A stretch of DNA of 64,000 bases from Vanessa cardui. Its lineage: Eukaryota; Arthropoda; Insecta; Lepidoptera; Nymphalidae. Both the position numbers and the translations under genes were made by a program. How positions within the stretch are numbered: the stretch's first letter is position 1; each line of letters starts with the position of its first letter. The stretch spans positions 4,216,001-4,280,000 of the forward strand of contig NC_061126.1 in assembly GCF_905220365.1 (NCBI RefSeq), in the 5' to 3' direction. Shown here in pieces: positions 32,401 to 44,628 of this stretch. Under the pieces are notes generated by a model. That model saw only the letters and a program-made list of their open reading frames with translations, ran no database searches and had not been told where the DNA came from.

Positions 32401-32920
32401 TTTTTCTCAAGTTATTGTTGTTGTTGTTATTATTATGATTATATCACTGAAAAAAGATGACTTACGTTCCTTTATAAAAAAAAAATATTTGAAGATGCTG
32501 ATACCAAAAAACTTTACAAAAACGAAAATTCTTATCTTAAATATTGTTAAGATTTCACTAAAAATGAACATTATTACTGTGAAATATATAAAAAGTTTCC
32601 GAGATCGCTATTTACTATTTAAGCTGTACTTCACAACTTCCTCCGTTTCAGTGGCTTAAGCCTGAGTAACTAAAGATATTTCCCAGCATTAATCGTTGTT
32701 GAAGTAAATATAGCGAGTAAAAACTTAATACTACTTTTAAGCGCGCGCTGGAATTCCTTGTTCATAATAATACCCCAGTTTACTCGAATTTTAAATGTTC
32801 GGCTATCTGAAAATTTAACGCGTAATACCACAGGTCAGTCTACTGGTCAGTCTATTGGCCTACACGTACTTTTTTTATTTTTGTCTTTATTTTTATCAAA
32901 TAATTATATAATTGGTGGTA
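29401..32920. other. 3.5 kb of AT-rich DNA without supported genes
   Basis: No supported gene. Near 30330-30395, ACGGTGCAACCGGATGGATG, GGCGTAAGACCAAAGGATT is locally GC-richer and may be a retroelement relic I cannot name. A TTGTTGTTGTTGTTATTATT run lies at 32411-32432. The frame at 32435-32659 is lysine/isoleucine-rich AT noise. Confidence 0.4.
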
Positions 32921-33175
32921 GAGCTTTGTGCAAGCCCGTCTGGGTAGGTACCTCCCACTCATCAGATATTCTACCGCCAAACAACAGTACTAGTAACACA
33001 ACAGTGTTCCAGTTTGAAGGGTGAGTGAGCCAGTGTAACTACAGGCACAAGGGAGATAACATCTTAGTTCCTAAGTTTGTGGCACATTGACGATGTAAGG
33101 AATAGTTAATTGTCTATGGGTGGTGTTGACTACTTGCCATCATGTGCTCATCCGCTACCCAAAAGCATAAAAAAG
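32921..33175 (+). mobile_element. SINE family A
   Basis: ATTGGTGGTAGAGCTTTGTG, GCCCGTCTGGGTAGGTACCT, TGAGCCAGTGTAACTACAGG, CACATTGACGATGTAAGGAA, a short deletion before TTGTCTATGGG and a decayed tail AAAGCATAAAAAAG. Confidence 0.85.
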
Positions 33176-33453
33176 TGCAATTATATGGATCAAGGACATC
33201 ATATTTTAGATTACGTCGTTGTAACCTTGACTACATTTCGTAGAGTACATTGCACTACACAATGCGGACGTAGACTACATTTAAGGCTATTTGTGAAATA
33301 TAAAATATTTGTAGCGTATTATAATCTAAAAAAGAGTAAAAAATACGAACACAACATTTTACAATAGCTCTGTTATATTATGCACAACATGTTCCTGATG
33401 TGTATATGTCAGTACAATACAACAGTTAATCATCAATACTACTTACTTCCTAC

Positions 33454-33801
33454 TTGGAATTCCAAATATACTACTACGACAACGTACTACCCACCCCGAT
33501 GTTCTTAACGATTCATTCTCATTTGATTCATGATGAATACTGGAGATTATTCAAGATTGACAGATACATATTTGGAGATTTCCAAAGATTTAATTGTCAA
33601 TACAATATAAAAAAATTGTTTATTTGTCTTATTGTCATCCTTTTTGGCTCCCAGGTTGGAATAGACTATAGGTCCATGGTGCAGTTGTCAGTTATACAAG
33701 TCCAGCCTAAAAAACCATCTCAGCAGCAAAAGCTAAAATTGCAGTGTCAGTGCTCTTATATGAAGATGACCTTACCAGAGAGTAATCCAGTATATGATTA
33801 G
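33454..33801 (+). CDS. Hypothetical ORF, 115 residues, doubtful
   Basis: Frame starting MEFQIYYYDNVLPTP and ending MTLPESNPVYD, followed by AATAAAATATAAATAAATAA. The last 50 codons (from QVGIDYRSMVQLSV) are less AT-driven and follow a CTTTTTGGCTCCCAG that could be a splice acceptor, so they might be a terminal exon. No domain is recognised. It may equally be chance. Confidence 0.15.
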   Translation: MEFQIYYYDNVLPTPMFLTIHSHLIHDEYWRLFKIDRYIFGDFQRFNCQYNIKKLFICLIVILFGSQVGIDYRSMVQLSVIQVQPKKPSQQQKLKLQCQCSYMKMTLPESNPVYD

Positions 33802-34337
33802 ACCTAATTAAATAAAATATAAATAAATAATACTTTATAATGTGTAAGTACTATTAAACGAAATATTACGAGTAGGTATAATTATGTTTTCATCTTCATA
33901 AGTAACATTGTTTTGAAACTAATGAAAACTAATGAATATTCAATATCTGTTTGAAATGGAATAAGTTTTTCCAATTCAATCTAATACTTTTTTAATTTAT
34001 ATTATATTTAAAATAACATACTCCCGAAGCAGTCGCGGCGGGAATGAAATAATATTTATCTTCTTTTAAATTGAATTATGTTATTGCCTTTCCAAGGTTT
34101 AATACCGTTTGCCTTCAATATTTTGAGTCTTCATGTTCCAAATTAATATTTAATGTTTTCTTGTACTCGTTTGAATACAAATAAAAATAAGATCATGTTT
34201 TTCGTAATAATTTAGCTTTCTAGTTTATTAAAAAGTAAATTAGAGTTGTAGATGAGTATTTAAATAATAAATTTTATTTCATACAGTAAAGAAACATGTA
34301 TGTATGAAAAAAATAAAAAAATGTTTAGCGGTATATT
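33802..34337. other. AT-rich spacer
   Basis: No gene or recognisable repeat. Confidence 0.4.
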
Positions 34338-34528
34338 TTTATGTGATAGGAGGCTCACCTGATGGAAAGTGACTACCACCGCCCATGGACATCTGCAACA
34401 CCAGGGGGCTTGGGCAGGTGCTTTGCCGGCCTTTAAGAAAGGAGTACGCTCTTTTCTTGAAGGTACCCATGTCGTATCGGTTCGGGAAAACCGCCGCCGA
34501 ATGCTGGTTCCACAAAAGGGTTGTAAAT
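34338..34528 (-). mobile_element. 5'-truncated LINE, 3' end only
   Basis: ATGTGATAGGAGGCTCACCT, GGAAAGTGACTACCACCGCC, GGAGTACGCTCTTTTCTTGA and TCGTATCGGTTCGGGAAAAC match 4915-5110 of the large LINE. About 190 bp, a short abortive insertion on the minus strand. A GGC repeat is inserted in the GGGGGCTTGGGCAGG part. Confidence 0.85.
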
Positions 34529-37500
34529 TATAACAAGTTGTGGCTTTAGAAAAAGGTAACTGAATACTAGAGCGACTGCAATAAACCTTCTAAGAGCTTA
34601 AAATATAGTTCAGCTTAACAAGAGTAAAGAAGAATATATAATAGAATTCTAAAAAAATCAACGAGAAAGAATTATGATTGTTAAAAAAAATATGTTAAAA
34701 TAAAGAAAAATTAAAAAAAATGGAGAAAATAATTTTGCGTTCGAGAATTACCTTTAAATGATAAAATCAAGAATAAGGAAGAATTATCCATCCCTGTCTA
34801 TATGATCACGAAATCTAGAAATGGAAGAAAACTTCATTGGCATTCTTCATTGGCATAGAATGATTTCTAGAGCTGTAACGCAAGATACGGCTTAAATATC
34901 GCTAGAGCCTCCAGTATACCTCCAGTATATAAATGATAACAAATACGTGAATTATAGAATATATGAAGAAGCCTAAATGGTTACATAAAAAACATTAAGT
35001 ATGGTTGTTAAAGAGTTTGCCCAATACACCATCTCATACCGCGACTGTTCAGGAACATATGAGAAAAAATCTTTGTAGTGAAGCTTCCATGAAGGATAAT
35101 GAGCAATCATTACCCTTTATGGAAGCTCACTAAACTGATTAATTTGATACGAATAAATTTAGCTAGAACTTGTAGCAATTGAAACACCTAAAGAAATAAA
35201 AGCCTACGTACAAAGTATGAAGCTATCCATGCACATTTTGTGATATATAATTTTAAACTTTTACGATAGAAACAGACCTCGTACGTCTAACGTAGGCTTA
35301 ATAGAAACTATAAATAAAATAGAGCAATGCATAAAACTTAAACCCGATGAAAGAGAGAGGACGTAAATCCCAATAGGCGTTCCTCTGTACATATTACATT
35401 GCAGTGACGAGGTCTCTCGTAAAATTCTAAAACGGTGCACTCCGTTCAGTTTATTTCTTAGCGAAGAAATGTCGCTTAGCTTTTGTAAAAGGTCTTGCAG
35501 TTTTAGAGACGCTGATAAAACTTACAAAAGGCCACGAAATTCCCTTAAGAGAAAAGCGTACCTGTATATTGTAATTGAATCGTAACCTTGTGTTCAGGAA
35601 TTTGTGGAGGTAAATATTTTCTTATTAAATTATAGAATCGAGACGTAAAGTGAATAAAACGTTTTATTTTATCGTCTTAACATTATGTAGGCCGGCCCGC
35701 AACGTGGAAGTTGCACGTTTAATCCTGAGCTCTGGGATTATTATCGTACTCGCTAATGGCTCGGCCTTAACACTTATTAAATAATTTTATCAAAGACTAC
35801 GTTCTATAATAGACCTACTTTGTTTTAGGCGTGTGTATATGAAATCTAAACATATAACAACTTTATAATGAAGTCAGCATTCAGCTTTTAATTTAGCCAG
35901 CCTGCAACAATTTCGTCAAATTTCTAAAGAGACCGTAAAGGTAATGAGAAAAGAATAAGTCGAGTAGTTTGAACATGTTAATCTTAACCGGAGAGTGTGG
36001 GTTCATATACGTACGTACACGACTGAATTACTATTTTTATTTTTTTTTACGTCTTACTTTACGCTTGGTGATGAAAAAGAAAACGTAATCGCACCAAACC
36101 TTCTCGTCAAAAGTGAAGAAGACATTAACCCAGCAGTGGAATATTTACATTCTTCAATCGCTTTTTTTTAATTAAAATAATTTAACTACCTTAAAAATTT
36201 TAAATCAGTCCTAATGTTCCATCAAATGCTTACATTAATAGTATGTATATTGCATAAGGAAATCATGCGAGTCGTGATTTTCCAATAACTAAGTCTTATC
36301 ACCCGAAGCAATCGTTATTAGCCCATCAGAGACACATCAATTAGTAACAGCCTTGACCTGATTAATACGATCCTGGGTGCATCGCATCAAAGGGACTTTG
36401 TACTCTTTGTGATAGCCGGGTAATTGGCAGCATCAATTTGTTCGTGAATCATGAAAAATTCTGTTTGTGGAAACATGAGAGGCATTGTTTTCGGATAAAA
36501 TTTGGGAATCGAATTTGAACTTTCATACATATTACATACGTGATCGTTAAACATTTATTTTTGGGTTAATATTGAACAAACTTAGCCTAGCAATAAACTT
36601 AGCGTATCTTTAATCAACTGCCAGGGGTATTATATAAACTTTAAAAGGTATTTATTGAAAAGTTAGCAAAGTTTTAGATTAGAATGTATAGAATAATTAG
36701 GTAAAGTTTCGTTTCAGCGCCACAGCGACATGGAAGAGCACTTCGTTAACTTAAATATGCAAAGTCAATTCGCCGATAAACGAGGGATCTACGTATAACA
36801 AAGTAATAAGGCTAAAATATTGTCGTAGTAAATTTATCCGCTCATTTTATAAATACCATTTATCAGTATTTGAATTAAAAATATATTTGCTTAATCATCC
36901 CCAAAGGCACTACGAATAATGTTCGATAATTAAAAAAAAGAGAGAATTTTTAATTGACGTTTTTCATATGGAGCAAAAAAATTTTTTAATATTCTTTATG
37001 TGTCAGTTTTAGGAAAACGTATAAATGAATATAATATGTTTAAACTCTGCATGATATCAATGTAAGCATTTTGAGCACTAAAATTCTACGGGAGAAGAAA
37101 ATAAAACCGCTGTAAACGCAAGTGTGGTTAAAGCTTAAACAAATAAAGCTCACTAAAGATATACAATTAATATTACTTTAGGTAAAAAAAAATCCTATAG
37201 AGAATTAATTTTAAATTAGTTTCAAATATAGTAATACGTATAGTGAATTAGGTCGGTATCAATCGATTTTCTAGCAATTATCTTTGGCCTTTTCTTTAGC
37301 CAAGAAGAAAGTACACTTAATTGATAAAGTTCATTCGTTGAAAGAGATAATAGAATTACCTCTTGTAATCTTTTATATGCATATTTAAGATCAGCTACAG
37401 CTACGCATTGTGCAATATAATCGATTTATGTATAAATTAATTAAAACAATAATTAGTTGACTTCATTAGACGTTTTTTTTTTTAATTATTTAAATATTTT

Positions 37501-38092
37501 CAAAAATTGAACATATTTGTAATCCATTATGAAACGATATGTAAATCAAATTTGTTACAATATAGATGTATTAATACGCAACGCATAAAAATATGAAGCT
37601 AAGACTGCACTTCAAATTATCACCAGTACGTATATTTTTGTTCGCCTTAAGCCTTCATTTATAGGACCTTAGGATAATGCAAGGTATAAACGAGCATGTC
37701 TAGCTTAAGCGGTGTTAAATATAAATATTGGTTAGACGATAAGCTTTACTACTTTACTTTACTTAGACGATAAGCATAAAAAACGGCTTTTACTTTGATC
37801 TAAAGCATAGTAATTTATTATTATTTATATATATAGGATGATTTGAAATTCGAATTTTAATATAATTGACGATATATTAGTTATATTTTATCAGTCCTCG
37901 AAGAGAAGGAAAATAAAATGTGAAAATTATTGACATGATTTAGGAATATATATATAAATATTTACGGAGAACTGATTTATTGTAACATTCCAATAGATGG
38001 CGCTGCAGAGTTTAAACTTTCATAACTTTCAACCAATCGCCATGAAAATCATTATTGTACTCATCATACATAATACAAACTATATTTTATTA
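34529..38092. other. 3.5 kb of AT-rich DNA without supported genes
   Basis: No supported gene. Contains tandem doublets CTTCATTGGCATT/CTTCATTGGCAT (about 34840-34865) and CTCCAGTATAC/CTCCAGTATAT (34910-34930), a scrap of a family B SINE end (CCCAGCAGTGGAATATTTAC near 36130), and TTAGACGATAAGC repeated directly around 37732 and 37766. Confidence 0.4.
35077..35131. repeat. Imperfect inverted repeat, about 25-bp arms, 4-nt loop
   Basis: AGTGAAGCTTCCATGAAGG...ATAATGA pairs with TCATTACCCTTTATGGAAGC...TCACT around GCAA, with a one-base indel and two or three mismatches. It resembles an older version of the perfect hairpins elsewhere in the window. Confidence 0.85.
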
Positions 38093-38479
38093 CTAGCTAT
38101 ACCCGCCCGCTTCGCTGGGCATTAGTCGCAGAAAAATATTTTTTTAATTTTTCATTTTGTAATTAATTACTGATCATCAACAATGTACAAATAATATAGA
38201 AACAAATAAAGAGAAAAAGAACATGTGAGATCTAACCAAATTCTAAAAAAAAAATTATTTAATATTCGTCATCTATTTCATCTTCTTCAATGATGTTCTC
38301 GATAGGCTGCAGATTGGTCATAACACCTATAAACTTATACGATGATATATAGGTACGATAAAATTTTTAATTAAATTTCTATAGTCTGTAAAATGTTGCA
38401 TCAAACCAACACGTCCTCTTTTATCCGGTTCTATCGAATATCGATGTTATTACATTTATAATCTTGTCAATACTTGCGA

Positions 38480-39345
38480 ACGTACGTCAAAGCACCCTGA
38501 GAATATTCGTCCCTATGTCTTGGACTTCCACTGTACGAAGATCTTTGTCTAATATCAGCAGCTACTTTATCATTCGATATTGCATCTCGTAAATAAATGT
38601 ACTCTTTGGTTCAGAGTTTTGATTGGTTGTATCGAATGTAGTTTAATCGTTCGTTCTCGATCATTATAATATATTTAACTAAACATTCATTTTCATAAAG
38701 CATAATCCTAATTTTAGCGATGATTTCTCGATTAGTTGTGGTACTGAACATGCATCGAAGATCAATCTTTTTCTACGTTGTCCATGGAATAAATGTCCAG
38801 AAACTGAAGATTTTATTTAGATACTGGAAGAAGTGAACCAATTATATGATACACTTTAAACGTAGACGCGAAATCATTGTATTGTACAATATTTGTTGCT
38901 CCAAATGATGTCATTTCAAAGCAAGAATTGTAATTTCTAATATGCTTAATGAATATTCAGACTCCTCAGTAGTTCCCGTAACGTACATCAGAAGTGGTTC
39001 TGGTGGTTCAACCAGTTGTGGTAAATACATTTTGCCAGTGGAGTAGCACTATACCAGCAGTTTATTTTAAACATCATAGCGTGACAATATGGGTGTACAA
39101 TATTTATTGAACCAATGATCACATCGGGATTTATTGAGATTGGTTCTAGTTCTTAACTTTGTCTATTTTAATCGGTGACCAGCCGTTGGGTTTGGGTTCG
39201 CTCGTCAGGTTTTTCAGTATCTCTTGATGAAGGTGCTTGTTCGAAGATCTGGATCATTACGTTGACTAACTGTTTTGGCAACTCTCAAAGTAGAAATTAG
39301 GATTATATTTGTTTCTAAACGTTTTTCTTGTTGGTGTGTTGTTTC
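38480..39345 (-). pseudogene. Helitron Rep N-terminal region, decayed and internally deleted
   Basis: Homologous to the coding relic in the 53-kb Helitron. Recognisable in pieces: the helitron-like N-terminal block around GSPRHMHEYA-type sequence at about 38510, the NREIIAKIRIMLYENE piece near 38690-38730, and the LPQLVEPPEPL-type block at about 39000-39030. Stops, frameshifts and the ~400-bp deletion leave no function. Rolling-circle Rep catalysis and helicase parts are absent. Confidence 0.65.
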
Positions 39346-39377
39346 GTTCCGATCCGATTGTTGAGGTTTCGATCTTT

Positions 39378-39500
39378 TGTGGCACATTGCCGATGTAAGG
39401 ATTAGTTAACATTTCTTACAGCGTCCTTGTCTATGGGTGATGGTGACCACTTACCATCAGGTGGCCCATATGCTCGTCCGCCAACCTATACCATAAAAAA
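39378..39500 (+). mobile_element. 5'-truncated SINE family A nested in the Helitron
   Basis: GTGGCACATTGCCGATGTAA, TTACAGCGTCCTTGTCTATG, TTACCATCAGGTGGCCCATA and CCAACCTATACCATAAAAAAA. Only the 3' half is present, as with incomplete target-primed reverse transcription. It interrupts sequence that is continuous in the sister Helitron, so it inserted after the two copies separated. Confidence 0.9.
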
Positions 39501-40793
39501 AGGCATCGTGGTTTCTATTTATATAAATTATTTGATTCAATGATGATCAATGATTTTCATTTTTTATTTCATATTTTATATTTATCGGTTGATCGTCATA
39601 GAAATGCATCATGATACTCGTAAGGGCCATCTGTTGGTTATTTTTAATGATACGGATAAAATAATCACTTTCTCCGTGAAAAAATACTTGTACGTACTCA
39701 TTTTCATGACAATCGGTTTAACGGTGTAGATATATTTATATCGCAGCGCTACCTGGTGGCGAGTTACATCAATGGGGATAGCATAATCTGTTTATTCATT
39801 TAATCTTAATGATCGATCAAGTAGTTTCTGAGTTTATCGATGACACACATGCAAACACATCCACTTTTGTATATAGATAGCCTAACATTTGTGCAAGCAC
39901 ATGTTTTTCCTGTATACCAATTTTTATAAAGGTCGGTGCATCTGTTCTCGAGTTATAGCTGAAAATACATACAGATAAAAATGACAATATTGGTAAAAAA
40001 TATGTCAGTCGATCATAAAAAAATAATTATGACGAATTACGACAAAAATAAGTGTACAGACAGACTCTAGAGATTTATATAATAGTATGATTTCTATGCT
40101 TCTTTTTTATGGAATAGTTAATACTGTTGACTTTTTTAATTTGGGATGATTGAGAGTGTTATAAACGCAGGAATAGACAAATATAATCAGAAAGCTTCGA
40201 GCTACTAAGCTATTGGGAGTGACACGTGTTATTGTGAGTCAACCATAAAAGATAGACAAAGGCTGTCATGGGATATTTTTTATATAATTTTGAAGAGAAC
40301 ATTTCCGTAATACACAATTTCTATGTAGCTTTAACCATTAAGGTTGTACACGCGACCGAAGCTTAAAATATGGAGTAACTTCACCCGTTGTCCCGACATT
40401 TCCCTTCACTGCTCTGCTCCTATTGACAGTAGCGTGATGAAATGTATACTATAACCAGCTCAGGAGTATGAAAAATAATTGTACCAAATTTCGTTAAAAT
40501 CCGTCGAGTAGTTTTTGTTTCTATAACGGTTATACAGACACACAGACAGACAAAAATTTTACTGATTGCATTTTTGTCATCAGTATCGACCCCTTTTCAA
40601 CCTCTGTTAGTTATTTTGGAAAAATATTTCATGTACAGAATTGACCTCCCTACAGATTTACTATAAGTATAGATTACTCAAAATAAAATGATTCATTTTA
40701 TCAATCACAAAAGCAATTTTAACTTTATCCACATGTCATGCAACTAAGTACTTGACAAGGAAACATAAAAGTTTATAATAACACCAGCGACCC

Positions 40794-41028
40794 GCCCCGG
40801 CTTCGCACGGGTGCAATGATATGACGTCACAGTTGAAACTTCTAAAATGATCAGTGTTTCTTTACTACATTGCCCATGTATTATACAAAAAAAACTTCAT
40901 TTGGAATCACTTTATCTATTCAAAAAACCGCATCAAAATCCGTTGCGTAGTTTTAAATATTTAATTTAAATATTATTTATATGGATATAGGGACAGAGAA
41001 AGCGACTTTGTATTATACTATGTAATGA
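40794..41028 (-). mobile_element. Non-autonomous Helitron with CTGG terminus
   Basis: 235 bp. Minus strand starts TCATTACATAGTATAATAC and ends GCACCCGTGCGAAGCCGGGG...CGCTGG. CTGG fits the Helitron CTRR rule and the GC-rich hairpin precedes it. Flanks are A and T. Body carries AACTACGCAACGGATTTTGA. A different family from the CTAG-ended Helitrons and only 120 bp from the 2.6-kb element. Confidence 0.7.
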
Positions 41029-41411
41029 TTACAATGTTTATCGTCCATATTCAAAAAGTATGACTTAATGAAGATTAACTTCAAATTAAATTCGTAAAAT
41101 AAAAACTTCGCCGATAAAAAAATATTGAATATCAAAGGAAAATTTGAGTTAAGCGTTTATGTTCACTTCTTGTAACAATTCAATTTTTAAGTCGTGTAAC
41201 AAGATGAATTATTAATTTTTAAGGGTAGATAAATGAATTAAAGCGGAAAAGTAATGACTATTCTAAGAAGAGAGCGCTTTTGAACACATTATTTTCTTAT
41301 CAAATTAAATTTATAGAGGTTCTAATTGAATCATTTATATTGTTATTTAACTACACTTAATATATGTATATACTCGTAAATCTTCGGTAAATCTTCGTAA
41401 ATTTATGTTTA
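41029..41411. other. AT-rich spacer
   Basis: No gene or recognisable repeat. Confidence 0.4.
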
Positions 41412-41606
41412 TAATTCGTCTCGTGCTTGGCGGTATAGGAAAACGTCGTGAGGAAATCTGCGTCTCATTTCATAAAAATTATATCACATGTGTATTCCAC
41501 CCCACATTTTGAAATAGCGTGGTGTAATATGTTCCAAACCTTCTCCTCAAAGGGAGAGGAAGATTCAGCCCAGAGGTGTGAAATTAACAGGATGTTGTTG
41601 TTGTTA
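41412..41606 (+). mobile_element. SINE family B, lacking its tRNA head
   Basis: ATTCGTCTCGTGCTTGGCGG, AAAACGTCGTGAGGAAATCT, ACATGTGTATTCCACCCC, ATGTTCCAAACCTTCTCCTC and GTGTGAAATTAACAGGATG with a TTG-repeat tail. 5'-truncated. Confidence 0.8.
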
Positions 41607-41704
41607 GTACTTTAAGGGCACAATACATAAAATTAACGAGTATCTAACTCCAGATTGCGTCAACCAAAGGGTAATATTTTGAATATCGCTATACAATTTT
41701 ACTT

Positions 41705-41835
41705 TTCCAGATTAAAGTGATAAGGTTCCTCTAGCCTCGGAATTATTTATGAAAAATTACGTCACGCTCATATCTGACGGCTTGTGTCAAAGGTGTTTAA
41801 ATTTTCATCGTTTATAATTTTATTTTTGTAATATT
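41705..41835 (+). repeat. Decayed relative of 59905-60095
   Basis: AAAGTGATAAGG, CGGAATTATTTATGA, AATTACGTCACGCTC, GACGGCTTGTGTCAAAGG and TTTAAATTTTCAT align in order with AAAGTGATAAGG, CGGAATTCCTCGTGA, AATTACATTGCGCTC, GACGGTTTATGTCAAAAG and TTTAAAATTTGAT at 59910-60070, with about 70 bp missing. So the exon-like frame at 59878-60067 belongs to a repeated sequence. Confidence 0.5.
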
Positions 41836-42098
41836 TTACATTAATAATGTATTGTTTCATTGTAACGAGATTGTTGATGGTGCATATTATATTTATATAA
41901 TTTTAAAGTAGTACTTATGATTAAATTATTATTCTTCATTTTGCAACGAAAATGAATTTAATTTCAATTGTAGCGGGCATCGTTTTATCAGATTAAAATT
42001 AATAAGATTAATTTTGTGCATATGGATTTAAGTAATAGATTTTTATTTATATACGATGGTAGTTGTTAATGACAATAAAGATATAGTAAAGTAAAGTA

Positions 42099-42396
42099 AC
42101 AGTTTGTAAATTTCCCACTGCTGGGATAAGGCCTCCTCTTCCATTAAGGAGAGGGTTTGGAACATAGTCCACCACGCTGTTCCAATGTGGGTTGGTGGAA
42201 TGCACATGTGGCAGAATTTCGATGAAATTAGACACATGCATGTTTCCTCACGCAGTTTGCCTTCACCGCCGAGCACGAGATGAATTATAGAACACATTAA
42301 GCTCATATACATATGTATATAGTGGTGCTTGCCTGGGTTTGAACTCGCAATCATCGGTTAAGATGCACGCGTTCTAACCACTGTGCCATCTCAGCT
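42099..42396 (-). mobile_element. tRNA-derived SINE family B
   Basis: Minus-strand copy, complete at the head (complement GAGATGGCACAGTGGTTAGA; B box GAGTTCAAACCC) and tail (CAGTGGGAAATTTACAAACTG). A TATACATATGTATATA palindromic run has grown in the middle at about 42305-42321. Confidence 0.9.
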
Positions 42397-42841
42397 ATAA
42401 AGATAGAAACAAATATAAATTTTTAATAAGTGGTTTTATATATAAAATACAAAAATTATGTATTACATTTTTTTTCTCTAATACATTCCGAACTTTGCGC
42501 CAAAAAGTAAACTCAAATTTCTGTGTCAGAAGACGCCCGCTTCTTTTTTTAATGTATTTCGCTGCAAGGTATTTAAGCGGGAAAACTTCTAAATTTAAGT
42601 TGATAACGTGTCTGACGTGTTAAGTTGATAACGTAACAAAATTAGTAGCTTTCATGCATATTTATTTAGTTATCAGGAAACAAACTGCCATAACACAGAG
42701 ACAATAAATAAACTTAATACAAATAAGACGCAAAAACGCAGGAAATTTGAGAAATAATAACAATTAAAATCAAAATGTTAAACAATGAATAAAATCAATC
42801 AACGATTAAAAATTATTAAAAATTATTTCTTTATGCACAAA

Positions 42842-43038
42842 CTATTTGTGGCCCGCGGCATCGCTCGCTTCTAAGGGAGTTGGTTGTCAAGTGTAAGGCA
42901 AAAAATACCCTATGTCCATACTTGGAGTTCAAGTCTGTCTCATACCAAATTTCGTAAAATTCGGCTCAGTGGTTTGTCAGTGAAATAAAGAGAAACAGAG
43001 TTACTTTCACGTTTATAACATTAGAACGGAAGTATAGA
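42842..43038 (-). mobile_element. Small non-autonomous Helitron
   Basis: Same family as 50355-50549: TGGCCCGCGGCATCGCTCGC at the 3' terminal hairpin side, GGAGTTCAAGTCTGTCTCAT, CCAAATTTCGTAAAATTCGG, GAAACAGAGTTACTTTCACG, and TCTATACTTCCG as the 5' end on the minus strand, followed by T on plus. The CTAG end has mutated to CTAT. Confidence 0.7.
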
Positions 43039-43769
43039 TCATTAATGACAATAATTATGTTACAAACAATAATCTAATCTATATTATAACTAACAATACT
43101 CTCGACATAACCATATTTTAAACTGGGTAAAAAAATAAACAAGGCCACGGTCGTATTCCCGACGTTCCCGTGTTGCTATAAATATCAGACACGAGAAAAC
43201 ATTCTCTATTGTAATCTTAAATAAGCTAAAATATCGAAATGTATGGCATACACCAGCTTAGTCTTATTACAACAGAAGCTTGGCCCTCTCGGTCAAATCC
43301 CGTTCGCTCGGTGACGCAAAAGGGCCAGTGGACCTGAAAGCAATTACACAATCATATATAATAAAATTATTAGGCACGAGGGAGGTCAGCTCATCTTTAC
43401 CGTGAATATTGATTGTAATTTTTAATTTAAGGTCCTCTGTCGTATCGTACCCTCGAATTGTAATGATGAAAACGACTCCATTGTACTCTTGCAATTAGAG
43501 ATTTATGTTTGATATCAATTTCAAATTAATTTCTCCATTTTGTTATTATACAGTTTGAGATTGTGTCTACGTTGTAACTTAATATTGATTACTCCCCGTC
43601 AGACTAAAATTTGAAACTTTTTATCACATCTTGGACAAGTTTTCCAGTACATTAGCTTAAATTTCTTATTAAATTGAGTATTAGTAGTTCCCCGTCTGTG
43701 TTATCTTATATTGATCAAACGTTTATAATTCATGTTTTTAGCTAATTTTATATAAATAAATATTGGTCA
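43039..43769. other. Unassigned stretch
   Basis: The 75-residue minus frame at 43267-43494 has no recognisable motif. No repeat recognised. Confidence 0.4.
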
Positions 43770-43983
43770 ACATCACATACATTACTCTGATCCCAATATA
43801 AGTAACTAAAGCACTCGTGTTATGGAAAATCAGAAGTAACGATGGTACAAGAAACACCCGGGCCCAAAACAAGAAAAAACGAATGAACTTTTCTACATCG
43901 ACTCGGCCGGGAATCGAACAAGGGACTTCGGAGTGGCGTACCCATGAAAATCGGTGTACACATTATTCGACCACGGAGGTCGT
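43770..43983 (-). mobile_element. tRNA-derived SINE family C, diverged
   Basis: Complement gives ACGACCTCCGTGGTCGAATA, TTGTTCGATTCC (B box, decayed), and CACATACATTACTCTGATCC at the left end (plus). More substitutions than the 21.7-kb copy. Confidence 0.85.
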
Positions 43984-44628
43984 AATAAATTGCTGATTAT
44001 ATGACAATAACTTACATAATATGTAAAGTTCACATGAGACGGGCCAATACGGGCCCCAGTCGTTACACTAACAAAATATATCATAACTCTTATAACATTT
44101 ATTCGTTTCTCATCGTTTAATATACATACATACAACAAAATATTATGGAAATAATTATTGAACACAGTACAGTTTATTGTTTAATAGGACATGTAAGGCT
44201 TCTAGACGACAAAAATAGAAATATTATAGTTATCATTATTATTATTAGAATAGCGATGGGATTTATATATGCACACATACCTACTAATGCCGTGTAATAT
44301 GTCCCGTTTGGAAGGCTGTTCCCTTTTGAGAGTTGCCGCAACGTCCGATCGATCGTTATATTTACAGAGTGTAGAAATACCAATTCATGTATATATTTCA
44401 AGTTTATGTAAACTTAGCTCTCCGAGTAACTGTATAATAACTCGGTATGATCTTATAACTACATTATAACAGTCTACAGTAATAGAGTCTTAGGCAAAAC
44501 TAATATTATTTTACAAGATATTTCAACAAAAGCTCGTATTTTCGTATGTGTTTAAAACACTTTATATCATGTAACTAGAATCGAGCATTGATATAATTAA
44601 TTTAATTTTGAAATGTGAGTAATATAAA
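43984..44628. other. Unassigned AT-rich stretch
   Basis: No gene or known repeat. Frames at 44174-44469 on both strands carry no motif. Confidence 0.4.

Larger units (their letters stand above)
38093..40673 (-). mobile_element. Helitron, 2.6 kb, with decayed Rep coding and nested SINE
   Basis: Minus-strand Helitron. The 5' end is TCTATACTTATAG (complement of 40661-40673) preceded by A. The 3' end is GCCCAGCGAAGCGGGCGGGT...AGCTAG followed by T, with the GCCC/GGGC hairpin just before CTAG. It is therefore inserted between A and T, as Helitrons are. It is homologous along its length to 53331-56182. Relative to that copy it lacks about 400 bp of Rep sequence near 38680 and has gained a family A SINE piece at 39378-39500. 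Rep relics lie at about 38480-39345. Confidence 0.9.

Noticed and set aside
32435..32659. 74-residue Lys/Ile-rich ORF
   Set aside because: Composition is that of random AT-rich DNA.
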